A DNA stretch of 64,000 nt from Moraxellaceae bacterium AER2_44_116. GTDB taxonomy: Bacteria > Pseudomonadota > Gammaproteobacteria > Pseudomonadales > Moraxellaceae. The DNA lies in the NCBI GenBank assembly GCA_006546595.1, contig VIAD01000010.1, positions 51,509 to 115,508 on the forward strand, in the 5' to 3' direction. The notes under the pieces were generated by a model. It did no database searches. It saw nothing but the letters and a program-made list of their open reading frames with translations, and was not told the DNA's origin. A program made the position numbers and the translations under genes. Positions 53,553-62,591 of the stretch are shown here, in pieces; the stretch's first letter is position 1, and the number at the start of each line of letters is the position of its first letter.

Positions 53553-55826
53553 ATGGAAAGAGTGTGGTTGTTTATGGCGTTAGGTGCGGTTTCGTTGGTT
53601 TTTTTGCCAACATTACCGTCGGTCGCCCTGTTGATATTCATGGCTTTGACTTTGCTTGTAGCAAGTTTGAAATGGCCACTATTAAGACTGTTGGCGGTTT
53701 TTCTCTTGTCAATGTCTTGGTCTGTGTATCATGCACAAAATTATCTAAATCAAAGAGTTCCATCATCTATTGAAGGTAAAGCTTTTAGAGTTCTAGTGAA
53801 AATTGAAGGTTTACCTGAATATACGCCATTTGGCCAAAAAATCCGTGTTCAGCCCTTAGCATTACGCTCACGTCTCGTTTATAACATCCCCCCAAATACC
53901 CATTGGCTATTAACGACCGATAAAATGTATCCGTTTCGTCCTAATCAACACTGGCAATTGAGCGTGACCTTAAAGCGGCCACATGGCATAGCTTCTGCGG
54001 GGGCATTTGACTATGAGGCATGGTTACTCAGTGAAGGTGTCACGGCCACAGGAAAAATAGGCCGCGCTATTTTTGCCCAAGCAGGTGAGCGTTCTTTTGA
54101 TGAATGGCGTTTGCGTTTGCGTGAAAAATTTCAACAAGCGTTTGGCGAAAATGTAGCTGCGGGTGTGTCGTTGGCGTTGCTAACGGGCGATAGAGCCTTA
54201 GTGCCTGCAACGGCATGGGATTTGTACGCCGCAACAGGCACGAGTCATTTAATGGCAATTTCAGGCACACACGTCATGTTGGCGGCAATGATGGCAGCGT
54301 GGTTCTTGAGTGGCGTATTAAAACGTTTCCCGTCTGTTTTTCTTCATGTTCCTTTAGCACGTTTACGTCTACCGTTGGTGTTAACAGTGGCGTTGGCTTA
54401 TGGCTGTTTGGCGGGTTTATCGTTACCAACCTTGCGTACCTTAGTGATGGTGATGATGAGTATTGTGTTGGCATGGTTTCAACGTGAAGTCTCGGTGTTT
54501 GCTATCTTATTGCGTGCTTTTGTGTTGATAGTGCTGTGGCAGCCGTTAAGTGTTCACGCGATTGGCTTTTGGTTGTCGTTTATGGCGGTGGCGGTGTTGG
54601 TACTATGGAGCGGTTGGCAGCGAGAAGAGCATCAAGTGTTTTCTTTTGGTCGTTTACAGTTATGGTTAACGTTAGCATTAGTGCCGCTGACCTTATGTTT
54701 TTTTGGTCGATTATCACTGGTGTCACCGATTGCTAACTTTGTTGCTATTCCTGTGATTACCTTTGGAGTCGTTCCTTTAGATTTATTGGCATTAGTGTTA
54801 GGGGGAATATCACCCGAATGGCAAATAAGCGTTTGGCGGTGGTCAATTCATTTGATTGATTGGCTGAATGGTTTTTTATCTCAGTTAAGTACACTACCTT
54901 ATGCACAACAGTTTTGGGTGTTTTCGCCATCAAGCTTAGTCTTTTTTGCGTTGTCAGTGCTGGTGTTATTACTGCCTAAAGGTGTGATGCCGCGTTATTT
55001 GGCGGTTATTTTACTGTTGCCTGTTTATTGTCGGTTGGAAGCGCGTCAAGAGGGGACATTACGTTTAAGTATCATTGATGTTGGGCAAGGTTTGAGTGTG
55101 TTATTGCAAACCCAACATCACAGCTTATTGTATGACACAGGCGCAAACACGATGGCAGGTGAACGTATTATTACGCCGTATTTGCGCTGGTCTGGTGTCT
55201 CACGCTTAGATCGTTTGATGATTAGCCATAACGATAGCGATCACACAGGCGGTGCAGATGCCTTATTGGCACAAATTCCCATTCAACAGGTATTTTATAG
55301 CGCCTTACCTGAAGGTTATACACTCCCTAAAAATATGAGCCAACAACACTGCCAAGCAGGGCAGCACTGGCAATGGGAGCAAGTCCATTTTGCGGTGTTA
55401 TCACCCATTGTTGGACAGCATTACGACAAGGATAATAATCGTTCCTGTGTTTTACGCGTCAGTGGCCAAGGTTTTAGCGTGTTATTAACGGGTGATATGG
55501 AAACGCCTGCGGAAAAAATACTCCTAGACACAAATAGCACACCATTAGCCAGTCAAATATTGCTTCTAGGCCATCATGGTAGCAAAACATCAACGAGTCC
55601 TGAGTTTTTGGCGGCGGTTAATCCGCAATTAGCGATTGTCTCCGCAGGCTATCGTAATCAGTTTGGCCATCCATCAGCACCCGTCATTGAGCGTTTGAAT
55701 GCCAAACATATCACCATTGATAATACGATTACGCAAGGTACATTAATCTATCAACTGTCGCCAACAGCAACGATACAAAAGGAAGTATGGCGAGAGCGTG
55801 GTCATTACTGGCTAAATTCGCCTTAA
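53553..55826 (+). CDS. comEC: ComEC/Rec2 DNA-uptake channel
   Basis: This 757-residue protein is thought to form the inner-membrane pore for transforming DNA. It has an N-terminal OB-fold-like region, the Competence domain with several membrane helices (LLTGDRALVPATAWDLYAATG, HLMAISGTHVMLAAMMAAWFL), and a metallo-beta-lactamase domain with DVGQGLSVLLQT and ISHNDSDHTGGADALL. The ATG at 53553 has GAGG 6 bases upstream; a TTG at 53526 also follows an AAGGA and cannot be excluded. It is followed by a repeat element and the exbB operon. Confidence 0.93.
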   Translation: MERVWLFMALGAVSLVFLPTLPSVALLIFMALTLLVASLKWPLLRLLAVFLLSMSWSVYHAQNYLNQRVPSSIEGKAFRVLVKIEGLPEYTPFGQKIRVQPLALRSRLVYNIPPNTHWLLTTDKMYPFRPNQHWQLSVTLKRPHGIASAGAFDYEAWLLSEGVTATGKIGRAIFAQAGERSFDEWRLRLREKFQQAFGENVAAGVSLALLTGDRALVPATAWDLYAATGTSHLMAISGTHVMLAAMMAAWFLSGVLKRFPSVFLHVPLARLRLPLVLTVALAYGCLAGLSLPTLRTLVMVMMSIVLAWFQREVSVFAILLRAFVLIVLWQPLSVHAIGFWLSFMAVAVLVLWSGWQREEHQVFSFGRLQLWLTLALVPLTLCFFGRLSLVSPIANFVAIPVITFGVVPLDLLALVLGGISPEWQISVWRWSIHLIDWLNGFLSQLSTLPYAQQFWVFSPSSLVFFALSVLVLLLPKGVMPRYLAVILLLPVYCRLEARQEGTLRLSIIDVGQGLSVLLQTQHHSLLYDTGANTMAGERIITPYLRWSGVSRLDRLMISHNDSDHTGGADALLAQIPIQQVFYSALPEGYTLPKNMSQQHCQAGQHWQWEQVHFAVLSPIVGQHYDKDNNRSCVLRVSGQGFSVLLTGDMETPAEKILLDTNSTPLASQILLLGHHGSKTSTSPEFLAAVNPQLAIVSAGYRNQFGHPSAPVIERLNAKHITIDNTITQGTLIYQLSPTATIQKEVWRERGHYWLNSP

Positions 55827-55850
55827 ATCGTTAAAGTAAGGCACTTTTTT

Positions 55851-55951
55851 AGGACTTACGCGGTTATCGCTTATTCGCCTCGCTAAATAATCGGTTTCAA
55901 CGATTTTTTAGCGAGCAAAACGCGCTAATTTCGATGAAATGTGTAAGACCT
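55851..55951. mobile_element. MITE-like element, copy A
   Basis: This ~101-bp unit begins AGGACTTACGCGGTTATCGC and ends with AAACGCGCTAATTTCGATGA then AATGTGTAAGACCT. An internal hairpin pairs CTCGCTAAA with TTTAGCGAG. Its ends are imperfect inverted repeats and both flanks match copy B at 59859-59955. No transposase is present. It lies between comEC and exbB. Confidence 0.7.
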
Positions 55952-56018
55952 GCTTTTCAGACTTAGGCCGCGCATTTACCTAAGTCGTCGTTTTTGTGGC
56001 CTTGGCGAGGATTGTAGC

Positions 56019-56657
56019 GTGTGGGAATTAGTCAAATCGGGTGGTTTATTGATGTTGCCGTTGCTGATTGCATCGGTTTTGGCATTAGCAATTATGTTAG
56101 AACGAGCATGGACATTACGAGCCAGTCGTGTTGCGCCACCTAATTTATTGGCTGAGGTATGGGGCTGGATTCGTAATAAACAACTGGATGCGGATAAGTT
56201 ACGTCAATTAAAAGCCAATTCCCCTTTAGGTGAAATTCTGGCAGCAGGCTTAATTAACTCACGTCATGGTCGTGAGATTATGAAAGAAAGCATTGAAGAA
56301 ACTGCCAATGTTGTCATTCATCACATGGAAAAATATCTGAGTGTTTTAGGCACATTGGCCATGATTTCGCCGTTACTGGGCTTGCTGGGAACAGTGGTTG
56401 GAATTATTGAGGCATTTATGGCGATTAATAGCTCAGGTATGGGGGATCCTGCTTTATTAGCCAGTGGCATTTCTAAAGCTCTTATTACGACGGCAGGTGG
56501 ATTATTTGTCGCCATTCCTGCGATGATTATGCATCGTTATTATCAACGTCATATCACAACAATGGCGGTAGAAATGGAACAACAAGCCATTAAATTGGTG
56601 GATATTGTGCATGGCGACCGTGAAGTTGATTTTCAAGAAACGGCCAACACGTTATGA
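56019..56657 (+). CDS. exbB: ExbB/TolQ-family proton channel subunit
   Basis: This 212-residue inner-membrane protein forms, with ExbD, a proton-driven motor. Three membrane segments are visible: GGLLMLPLLIASVLALAIML, then LGTLAMISPLLGLLGTVVGI and ALITTAGGLFVAIPAMIMH. The MotA_TolQ_ExbB domain is complete. A GTG start with GAGG 8 bases upstream is used. It overlaps exbD by 4 bases. The position before msbA suggests a role in lipid or envelope transport energy, not siderophore uptake alone. Confidence 0.93.
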   Translation: MWELVKSGGLLMLPLLIASVLALAIMLERAWTLRASRVAPPNLLAEVWGWIRNKQLDADKLRQLKANSPLGEILAAGLINSRHGREIMKESIEETANVVIHHMEKYLSVLGTLAMISPLLGLLGTVVGIIEAFMAINSSGMGDPALLASGISKALITTAGGLFVAIPAMIMHRYYQRHITTMAVEMEQQAIKLVDIVHGDREVDFQETANTL

Positions 56658-57079
56658 AATTTCGTCGTCCACAACCTGAAAGTCTAGAGATTAATCTCAC
56701 GCCATTGATTGATTGTTTGTTGTTTTTAATCATTTTTTTGATGATTTCAACGACATTCAACAAAGCCAGTAAGTTACAAATCGTCTTGCCTGAAGCCAAA
56801 GGCGATGCCGCGAAACCGTCTAAAGCGAAAACGATTGAAATCGGTGTCAGTGCGAGCGGTATTTACACCATTAATGGTCAAGAACTCGCCGCCAAAGAAG
56901 CCAAACAATTACAAAGTGCCATTGAAAAAGCCAGTGATGGTAAACGTGATATGCCGTTTATTATTGCGGCAGATGGCAAAGCTAGCCACCAATCGGTGAT
57001 TACGGTGATGGATGTCGCAGGGCAAATGGGCTTTGTGAATCTGAGTATTAGTACACGATTATCTAACGAGAGTAAGTAA
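56654..57079 (+). CDS. exbD: ExbD/TolR-family protein
   Basis: This 141-residue protein has the single N-terminal helix with the conserved Asp: INLTPLIDCLLFLIIFLM. A periplasmic domain follows (PFIIAADGKASHQSVITVMD). It partners exbB, overlapping its 3' end, and its stop codon overlaps the msbA start by one base. Confidence 0.94.
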   Translation: MKFRRPQPESLEINLTPLIDCLLFLIIFLMISTTFNKASKLQIVLPEAKGDAAKPSKAKTIEIGVSASGIYTINGQELAAKEAKQLQSAIEKASDGKRDMPFIIAADGKASHQSVITVMDVAGQMGFVNLSISTRLSNESK

Positions 57080-58836
57080 TGACCGAACAAACCTCGGGTT
57101 GGCAATCGTACAAGCGGTTATTGTCGTATCTTAAATCGTATAAAAAATTCTTTTTATTGGGTGTAGTGGGCTTTATTTTGAATGCCCAAACCGAATGGGC
57201 AGGCGCACAGCTCATCAAGTTTGTCATTAATGCGATTCAAGAGAAAAATCAAGCCGATAAAAATTTCTTTCCCTTATTGGTGATAGGGGTGTTCTTCTTT
57301 CGTGGTATTGGCACGTTTATGGGTAACTATTATTTGTCCTTAGTGGCACGTAATGTGGTTTATACCCTGCGGAAAGAATTGTTTGATAAATTATTGGTGT
57401 TGCCGAATCATTATTATCATCTGCATTCCGCAGGTCATTTAAGTGCCAAATTAATTTACGATGTTGAGCAAGTGACAGGCGCGGCTACCGAAGCCTTAAA
57501 GACTATTGTGCGTGATGGTTTTGTTGTTATTGGATTATTAGGCTATTTGTTTTATACCAATTGGCGTTTGTCGATTTCGTTATTGGTTATTGGTCCGATT
57601 GTTGCGGTGTTGGTCAAAACGGCGAGTAAACGTTTTCGCAAGTTGTCACATAAAATTCAACATTCGATGGGTGATGTCAGCCATATCGTTAACGAAACGA
57701 TTAACGGTTTTGCGGTGGTCAAAAGCTATGGTGGTCAAACATTTGAGCGTGACCGTTTTGATGCGGCCTCCAAAGAAAATCTAAAACAAAGTATGAAAAT
57801 GGTGATTACCGCGTCGATCAACACGCCCTTAGTACAGTTTTTGATGGCGATGTCGATGGGTGTTGTCGTTTGGGTGGCCTTACAACCGCATATTTTGGGC
57901 GATGCCTCCGCAGGAACGTTTGTCGCTTATATTACGGCCGCAGGATTATTATCGAAGCCTGTACGCTCGTTAACCGATGTCAATGAAAAAATCCAGCGTG
58001 GCATTGCCGCTGCACAATCGGTTTTTGAGTTATTAGATACGCCGATTGAGCCCGATCATGGCTCTTATACTGCGACACGCGTACAAGGTAATATTGAAAT
58101 TAAAAACTTATCGTTTCGTTATCCAACGGGCGAAGAAGTGTTACATAACATCAATTTAACCATACAAGCGGGTCAAACAGTCGCCTTAGTAGGGCGTTCA
58201 GGCTCAGGTAAAAGTACCTTGGTGAGTTTGTTGCCACGTTTTTATGATGTTACTGATGGGCAAATTTTGTTAGATGGTCATCCGCTTGCGGAATACACCT
58301 TAGCCAATCTACGTGAACAAATGGCCAGTGTCAGTCAAAAAGTCGTGTTGTTTGATAATACCATTCAACACAACATTGCCTATGGTGCATTAAGTCAAAA
58401 GCCATTACTGGAAATTGAAGCCGCCGCCAAAGCCGCGTATGCTCATGAGTTTATTGATAAATTACCTGAGTCTTACCAAACGCGTGTGGGTCAAGATGGC
58501 ACACAATTGTCAGGTGGCCAACGTCAGCGTCTTGCCATTGCCAGAGCTTTATTAAAAGATGCACCGATTTTAATCTTAGATGAAGCGACATCGGCACTGG
58601 ATAACGAGTCAGAATTTTATATTCAAGAAGCCTTAGAAACCGTGATGAAAAATCGCACGACCTTAGTGATTGCTCACCGTTTGTCAACCATCGAGAAAGC
58701 CGATGTCATCGTGGTATTAGAAGCAGGGCGTATTGTCGAAACGGGCACACATCTTGAGTTGTTGGCAAAAGGCAGTGTTTACGCACAATTGCATAGTCGT
58801 CAATTTGAAGAAGACAGCGACGGACATACGGGATAA
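57079..58836 (+). CDS. msbA: Lipid A export ABC transporter MsbA
   Basis: This 585-residue half-transporter flips lipid A-core across the inner membrane. Six membrane helices are expected in residues 1-320; the nucleotide-binding domain has Walker A GRSGSGKSTLVSLLPRFY, signature LSGGQRQRLAIARALL and Walker B ILILDEATSALD. The following lpxK gene starts 7 bases after its stop, the classical msbA-lpxK pair. Confidence 0.96.
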   Translation: MTEQTSGWQSYKRLLSYLKSYKKFFLLGVVGFILNAQTEWAGAQLIKFVINAIQEKNQADKNFFPLLVIGVFFFRGIGTFMGNYYLSLVARNVVYTLRKELFDKLLVLPNHYYHLHSAGHLSAKLIYDVEQVTGAATEALKTIVRDGFVVIGLLGYLFYTNWRLSISLLVIGPIVAVLVKTASKRFRKLSHKIQHSMGDVSHIVNETINGFAVVKSYGGQTFERDRFDAASKENLKQSMKMVITASINTPLVQFLMAMSMGVVVWVALQPHILGDASAGTFVAYITAAGLLSKPVRSLTDVNEKIQRGIAAAQSVFELLDTPIEPDHGSYTATRVQGNIEIKNLSFRYPTGEEVLHNINLTIQAGQTVALVGRSGSGKSTLVSLLPRFYDVTDGQILLDGHPLAEYTLANLREQMASVSQKVVLFDNTIQHNIAYGALSQKPLLEIEAAAKAAYAHEFIDKLPESYQTRVGQDGTQLSGGQRQRLAIARALLKDAPILILDEATSALDNESEFYIQEALETVMKNRTTLVIAHRLSTIEKADVIVVLEAGRIVETGTHLELLAKGSVYAQLHSRQFEEDSDGHTG

Positions 58837-58842
58837 CAGACC

Positions 58843-59859
58843 ATGAGCGAGAAACTGGTTAACGCATGGTATCACGGCCATTGGGCATTGATATTGTTAG
58901 CTCCGCTCTCGATGTTGTATCGGCTGATTACGGCAATTCGACGAATCGCGTATCGACGTGGCTGGTTTGAAGTGGCGACATTTCCCTTGCCTGTCATCGT
59001 GATTGGTAATATTACGGTGGGTGGCACAGGCAAAACGCCATTAACCTTGGCTTTAGTCAAACACTTACAAGCACAAGGTTTTAGACCTGCGATTGTCAGT
59101 CGTGGTTATGGTGGCCAAACACCGTATCCTGCGTTGGTAACAGCCGAAAGCCAAGCGTCCGAAGTGGGTGATGAGCCTCTGTTTATGTATCAACAAACAG
59201 GTGTTCCTGTTGTGGTTGCGCCAAAACGCGCACAGGCCGTCGCGTACCTAGTCAAACAACAGTTGTGTGATGTGGTGTTATGTGATGATGGTTTGCAGCA
59301 TTATGCCTTAGCGCGTGATATGGAAATTGTGGTGATTGATGGTGAGCGCGGTTTAGGTAATGGACAGTTATTACCACAAGGGCCATTACGCGAAATGCCA
59401 TCACGTTTAGACACGGTTGACTTGATTGTGGTGAATGGCTTAAGTGTGGATTCGTCTGTGCAATTAGCCACACACAACTATCATCCGATGAGCTTAGAGC
59501 CTGATGCATGGTTAGCCGTTGGACAAATTCACGGTGAAGTGCCACAACCGCCGCAAAAAATTCATGCCTTGGCAGGGATTGGTAATCCAGTTCGATTTTT
59601 TAACGCCTTAGAGCAACAGGGTTTTCAGGTGCTTGCACATGCGTTTCCTGATCATCACGCTTTTCAGGCCAGTGATGTGGTGTTTGCAGAGGATTTACCC
59701 GTGGTGATGACGGCAAAAGATGCCGTGAAGTGTCAGTCATTTAATCTAACAAATGCTTGGCAAGTCCCCGTTGTTGCCTCACTGTCAGCAGCGTTTTATC
59801 AACAGTTTGACCAACAATTTGCTGCTATTTGGCAGCGAAAAAATTTGATTGTCTACTAG
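58843..59859 (+). CDS. lpxK: Tetraacyldisaccharide 4'-kinase
   Basis: This 338-residue kinase phosphorylates lipid A precursor at the 4' position. The P-loop is VIGNITVGGTGKTPLTLAL; other family signatures are IVSRGYGG, EVGDEPLFMYQQTGVPVVV, CDDGLQHYALARDMEIVVIDG and FPDHHAFQASDV. One N-terminal membrane segment (ALILLAPLSMLYRLI) anchors it. The stop codon is the first base triplet of a MITE-like element. Confidence 0.96.
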   Translation: MSEKLVNAWYHGHWALILLAPLSMLYRLITAIRRIAYRRGWFEVATFPLPVIVIGNITVGGTGKTPLTLALVKHLQAQGFRPAIVSRGYGGQTPYPALVTAESQASEVGDEPLFMYQQTGVPVVVAPKRAQAVAYLVKQQLCDVVLCDDGLQHYALARDMEIVVIDGERGLGNGQLLPQGPLREMPSRLDTVDLIVVNGLSVDSSVQLATHNYHPMSLEPDAWLAVGQIHGEVPQPPQKIHALAGIGNPVRFFNALEQQGFQVLAHAFPDHHAFQASDVVFAEDLPVVMTAKDAVKCQSFNLTNAWQVPVVASLSAAFYQQFDQQFAAIWQRKNLIVY

Positions 59860-59955
59860 GACTGACGCGGTTATCGCTTTTTTGTTTACATTTCAGCCGC
59901 TTTAGGCGGCCTCATGCTCACAAAACGCGCTAATTTCGGTGAAATGCGTCAGTCC
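59859..59955. mobile_element. MITE-like element, copy B
   Basis: A ~97-bp unit with perfect 10-bp terminal inverted repeats GGACTGACGC (59859-59868) and GCGTCAGTCC (59946-59955). The inner sequence shares GCGGTTATCGCTT and AAAACGCGCTAATTTCG with copy A; an internal hairpin GCCGC...GCGGC differs. It splits lpxK from ycaR. Confidence 0.75.
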
Positions 59956-59978
59956 ATATTTCTTGTGGAGTAGAGTTT

Positions 59979-60164
59979 ATGTTAGATAAAAAATTATTAG
60001 CGATTTTAGTCTGCCCATTGTGCAAAAGTAACTTGGAATATCATCCACAACAACAAGAGTTGGTCTGTCGTGCCGACAGTTTGGCTTTTCCCATCCGAGA
60101 TGGCATTCCTGTGATGTTGGAAAACGAAGCCCGCCATTTAACCTTAGATGAAAAATTAGGCTAA
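59979..60164 (+). CDS. ycaR: Trm112-like zinc-finger protein YcaR
   Basis: This 61-residue protein has the Trm112 fold with CPLCKSN near the N-terminus (CxxC zinc pair) and LVCRADSLAFPIRDGIPVMLENEAR. GGAG lies upstream of the ATG. The next gene, kdsB, begins 3 bases after the stop. Function in bacteria is not established. Confidence 0.92.
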   Translation: MLDKKLLAILVCPLCKSNLEYHPQQQELVCRADSLAFPIRDGIPVMLENEARHLTLDEKLG

Positions 60165-60167
60165 ATC

Positions 60168-60941
60168 ATGACCGCATTTAAAGTTGTTATTCCAGCGCGT
60201 TATGGCTCAAGCCGTTTACCTGCGAAGCCCTTACTCGATATTGCGGGTCAACCGATGGTAGCTCACGTTTACCAACGGGCGTTGCTTAGTCATGCTCAGC
60301 AAGTTGTGATTGCTACCGATGACGAGCGTATTTATCGTGCTGCCGAGCAGTTGGGAGCAACTGTCGTAATGACTTCAACCGAGCATCCATCAGGTACAGA
60401 TCGCTTACAAGAAGTGGCGCAGAAAATGGGTTGGGCAGATGACGAGATTATTGTCAATGTTCAGGGTGATGAACCGCTCATTCCGCCAGCCGTCATTAAT
60501 CAAGTTGCTGCGAATTTGGCGGCTAATCCCCAAGCAGGGATGGCGACCTTGGCCGAGCCGTTGCAGGATGTTGCTCAGTTAACGAATCCTAATATTGTTA
60601 AGTTGGTACGCGATTATCGACAGATGGCGATGTATTTTAGTCGCGCGCCCATGCCGTGGGCGCGTGATGCCTTTATGAATGGTGTGACGACTTTAGCTGT
60701 TCCTGAATTGTATTTACGGCACTTAGGTATTTATGCGTATCGTGTTAGTTTTCTCAATGCCTATGTGCAATGGCCGCCTGCGGTGTTAGAGCAAGTCGAG
60801 GCCTTAGAGCAGTTACGAGCGTTGTATTATGGTGTCAAAATTCATGTTGATTTAGCTGCCATGAATTTACCAGCGGGTGTTGACACACTGGCTGATTTAG
60901 AGCGTGTGCGCCTACTTTTTTCCCAAGGATTGATTGATTAA
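60168..60941 (+). CDS. kdsB: CMP-KDO synthetase
   Basis: This 257-residue enzyme activates KDO with CTP for LPS core. Signatures are VIPARYGSSRLPAKPLLDI, IATDDERI, TSTEHPSGTDRLQEV and VNVQGDEPLIPP, plus LRHLGIYAYR. Its stop codon overlaps the next ATG by one base, so phosphatase and kdsB are co-translated. Confidence 0.97.
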   Translation: MTAFKVVIPARYGSSRLPAKPLLDIAGQPMVAHVYQRALLSHAQQVVIATDDERIYRAAEQLGATVVMTSTEHPSGTDRLQEVAQKMGWADDEIIVNVQGDEPLIPPAVINQVAANLAANPQAGMATLAEPLQDVAQLTNPNIVKLVRDYRQMAMYFSRAPMPWARDAFMNGVTTLAVPELYLRHLGIYAYRVSFLNAYVQWPPAVLEQVEALEQLRALYYGVKIHVDLAAMNLPAGVDTLADLERVRLLFSQGLID

Positions 60942-61447
60942 TGTCTGAAAAAATAAAAGTGTTATTTGTCTGTTTAGGCAACATTTGTCGTTCTCCGACT
61001 GCCGAAGGTGTGTTTCGGACAATGGTTGCAAAGTCGGGTTGGCAAGATATGTTTCATATCGACTCCGCAGGTACAGCGGCGTATTACGTTGGTGAGCCGC
61101 CAGATCGTCGTGCGCAAAAACAAGCCAAAGCGCGGGGTTATGATTTATCAAAATTACGTGCTCGCTTTATTTCGCCTCAAGACTTCAAAAAATTTGATTA
61201 TGTCTTGGTGATGGATAAACATAACTTTGCTGAAATGGAAAAAGTCCAAAAATACTGCAAAGATGCCACAGCAAAACTGCAATTATTTTTAGATTATCAT
61301 CCTGATAAAAAAGGTCAAGAAGTGCCTGATCCGTATGGTGGCGGTGAAAATGATTTTGAAGCGGTATTAGATTTGGTCGAAGTCGCCAATGAAAATTTGC
61401 TTAAAACCTTGTTGGCCGAAAAAGGCTTAACGAATTGCGGTTGTTAG
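60941..61447 (+). CDS. Low-molecular-weight protein-tyrosine phosphatase
   Basis: This 168-residue enzyme has the P-loop VCLGNICRSPTAEGVF near the N-terminus and the general-acid region VPDPYGGGENDFEAVLDL. It may remove phosphate from Tyr residues of polysaccharide-export kinases; no Wzc-like kinase lies here. It sits between kdsB and murB, an order also seen in other gammaproteobacteria. The tail ends GLTNCGC. Confidence 0.95.
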   Translation: MSEKIKVLFVCLGNICRSPTAEGVFRTMVAKSGWQDMFHIDSAGTAAYYVGEPPDRRAQKQAKARGYDLSKLRARFISPQDFKKFDYVLVMDKHNFAEMEKVQKYCKDATAKLQLFLDYHPDKKGQEVPDPYGGGENDFEAVLDLVEVANENLLKTLLAEKGLTNCGC

Positions 61448-61460
61448 GTGTCAGAGCGTT

Positions 61461-62471
61461 ATGTTTATAGAGAATGCGCCGTTACAGGCTCGAAATACCT
61501 TTGCTATTACCGCAAATAGCCGATTTTTAGCCGAAGTCACCACGGAAGCTGAATTGGTTAGCCTATTGCAAACCGTCACCGCAAAAAACTTACCGCTGTT
61601 GGTTTTAGGTGGCGGTAGTAATATTGTGTTGAGTCAAGACTATGAAGGCTTAGTGATTTGCCCCAAATTCAAAGGCATTCGCTGCTTACATGAGTCAAAC
61701 GATAGTGTGGTGATTGAGGCGGCGGCAGGTGAAAACTGGCATGATTTTGTTCAGTATTGTCTCGCTAACGGTTGGTATGGTTTAGAAAATTTATCGTTAA
61801 TTCCGGGGACAGTAGGCGCAGCACCGATGCAAAATATTGGTGCGTATGGCGTAGAAATAAAAGACTGCTTTCATGGATTACGCGCGATTGTACGGCAAAC
61901 AGGTGCTATACGCGAGTTTTCGTTGGCGGACTGTCAGTTTGGTTATCGAGATAGTGTTTTTAAACAGGCACTTAAAGATCAATACATTATTAGCTATGTC
62001 CGTTTTCAATTATCAAAAATACCCACGATTAAGTTGCAGTACGGTGATATTGCCGCCGAGTTAACACAGCAACAGATTGTGAGTCCGACACCGATTGATG
62101 TTGCACGCGCGGTGATTACCATTCGTCAACGTAAATTGCCAGACCCAGCAAAAATTGGTAATGCAGGCAGTTTTTTTAAGAATCCTGTCATTCCTCAAGC
62201 GCAATTTGTGGCCTTAAAAACGGCATATCCTCACATGGTTGCTTATCCACAAGCAGACAACGTCAAGCTGGCAGCAGGTTGGTTAATTGAACAAACAGGT
62301 TGGAAAGGGCAGACATTAGGACACGCAGGCGTGTATGAAAAACAAGCGTTGGTGTTAGTCAATCGAGGTGGTGCAAAAGGACACGATATTCTGCATTTAG
62401 CTCACACCATTCAGCGTGATGTCTTGGCTAAGTTTGGTGTGGCCTTAGAAATAGAAGCCAATATTATTTAA
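61461..62471 (+). CDS. murB: UDP-N-acetylenolpyruvoylglucosamine reductase
   Basis: This 336-residue flavoenzyme makes UDP-MurNAc. Motifs are VLGGGSNIVLSQDYEGLVI, LIPGTVGAAPMQNIGAYGVE, GYRDSVFK, IGNAGSFFKNPVI and AGWLIEQTGWKG. The long C-terminal part identifies type I MurB. It is the last gene of the exbB-to-murB run. Confidence 0.97.
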   Translation: MFIENAPLQARNTFAITANSRFLAEVTTEAELVSLLQTVTAKNLPLLVLGGGSNIVLSQDYEGLVICPKFKGIRCLHESNDSVVIEAAAGENWHDFVQYCLANGWYGLENLSLIPGTVGAAPMQNIGAYGVEIKDCFHGLRAIVRQTGAIREFSLADCQFGYRDSVFKQALKDQYIISYVRFQLSKIPTIKLQYGDIAAELTQQQIVSPTPIDVARAVITIRQRKLPDPAKIGNAGSFFKNPVIPQAQFVALKTAYPHMVAYPQADNVKLAAGWLIEQTGWKGQTLGHAGVYEKQALVLVNRGGAKGHDILHLAHTIQRDVLAKFGVALEIEANII

Positions 62472-62473
62472 AT

Positions 62474-62532
62474 TGTAGGGGCGAATTTATTCGCCAACCT
62501 ATAAAAATTTGGCGAATAAATTCGCCCCTACA
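62474..62532. repeat. Perfect 24-bp inverted repeat (TGTAGGGGCGAATT family)
   Basis: Arms 62474-62497 and 62509-62532 are fully complementary with an 11-base spacer. Key arm sequence is TGTAGGGGCGAATTTATTCG. It follows the murB stop directly and resembles dispersed repeats seen in many bacteria and cyanobacteria. Confidence 0.85.
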
Positions 62533-62539
62533 TGTAATA

Positions 62540-62578
62540 AAAAAGCCCCCTGCCTAAGAACTAGACAGGGGGCTTTTT
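62540..62578. terminator. Bidirectional terminator between murB and rne
   Basis: AAAAAGCCCCCTG (62540-62552) pairs with CAGGGGGCTTTTT (62566-62578). Both strands have T tracts, as expected between convergent genes. Confidence 0.92.
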
Positions 62579-62591
62579 AGTTAGGCGAGGA

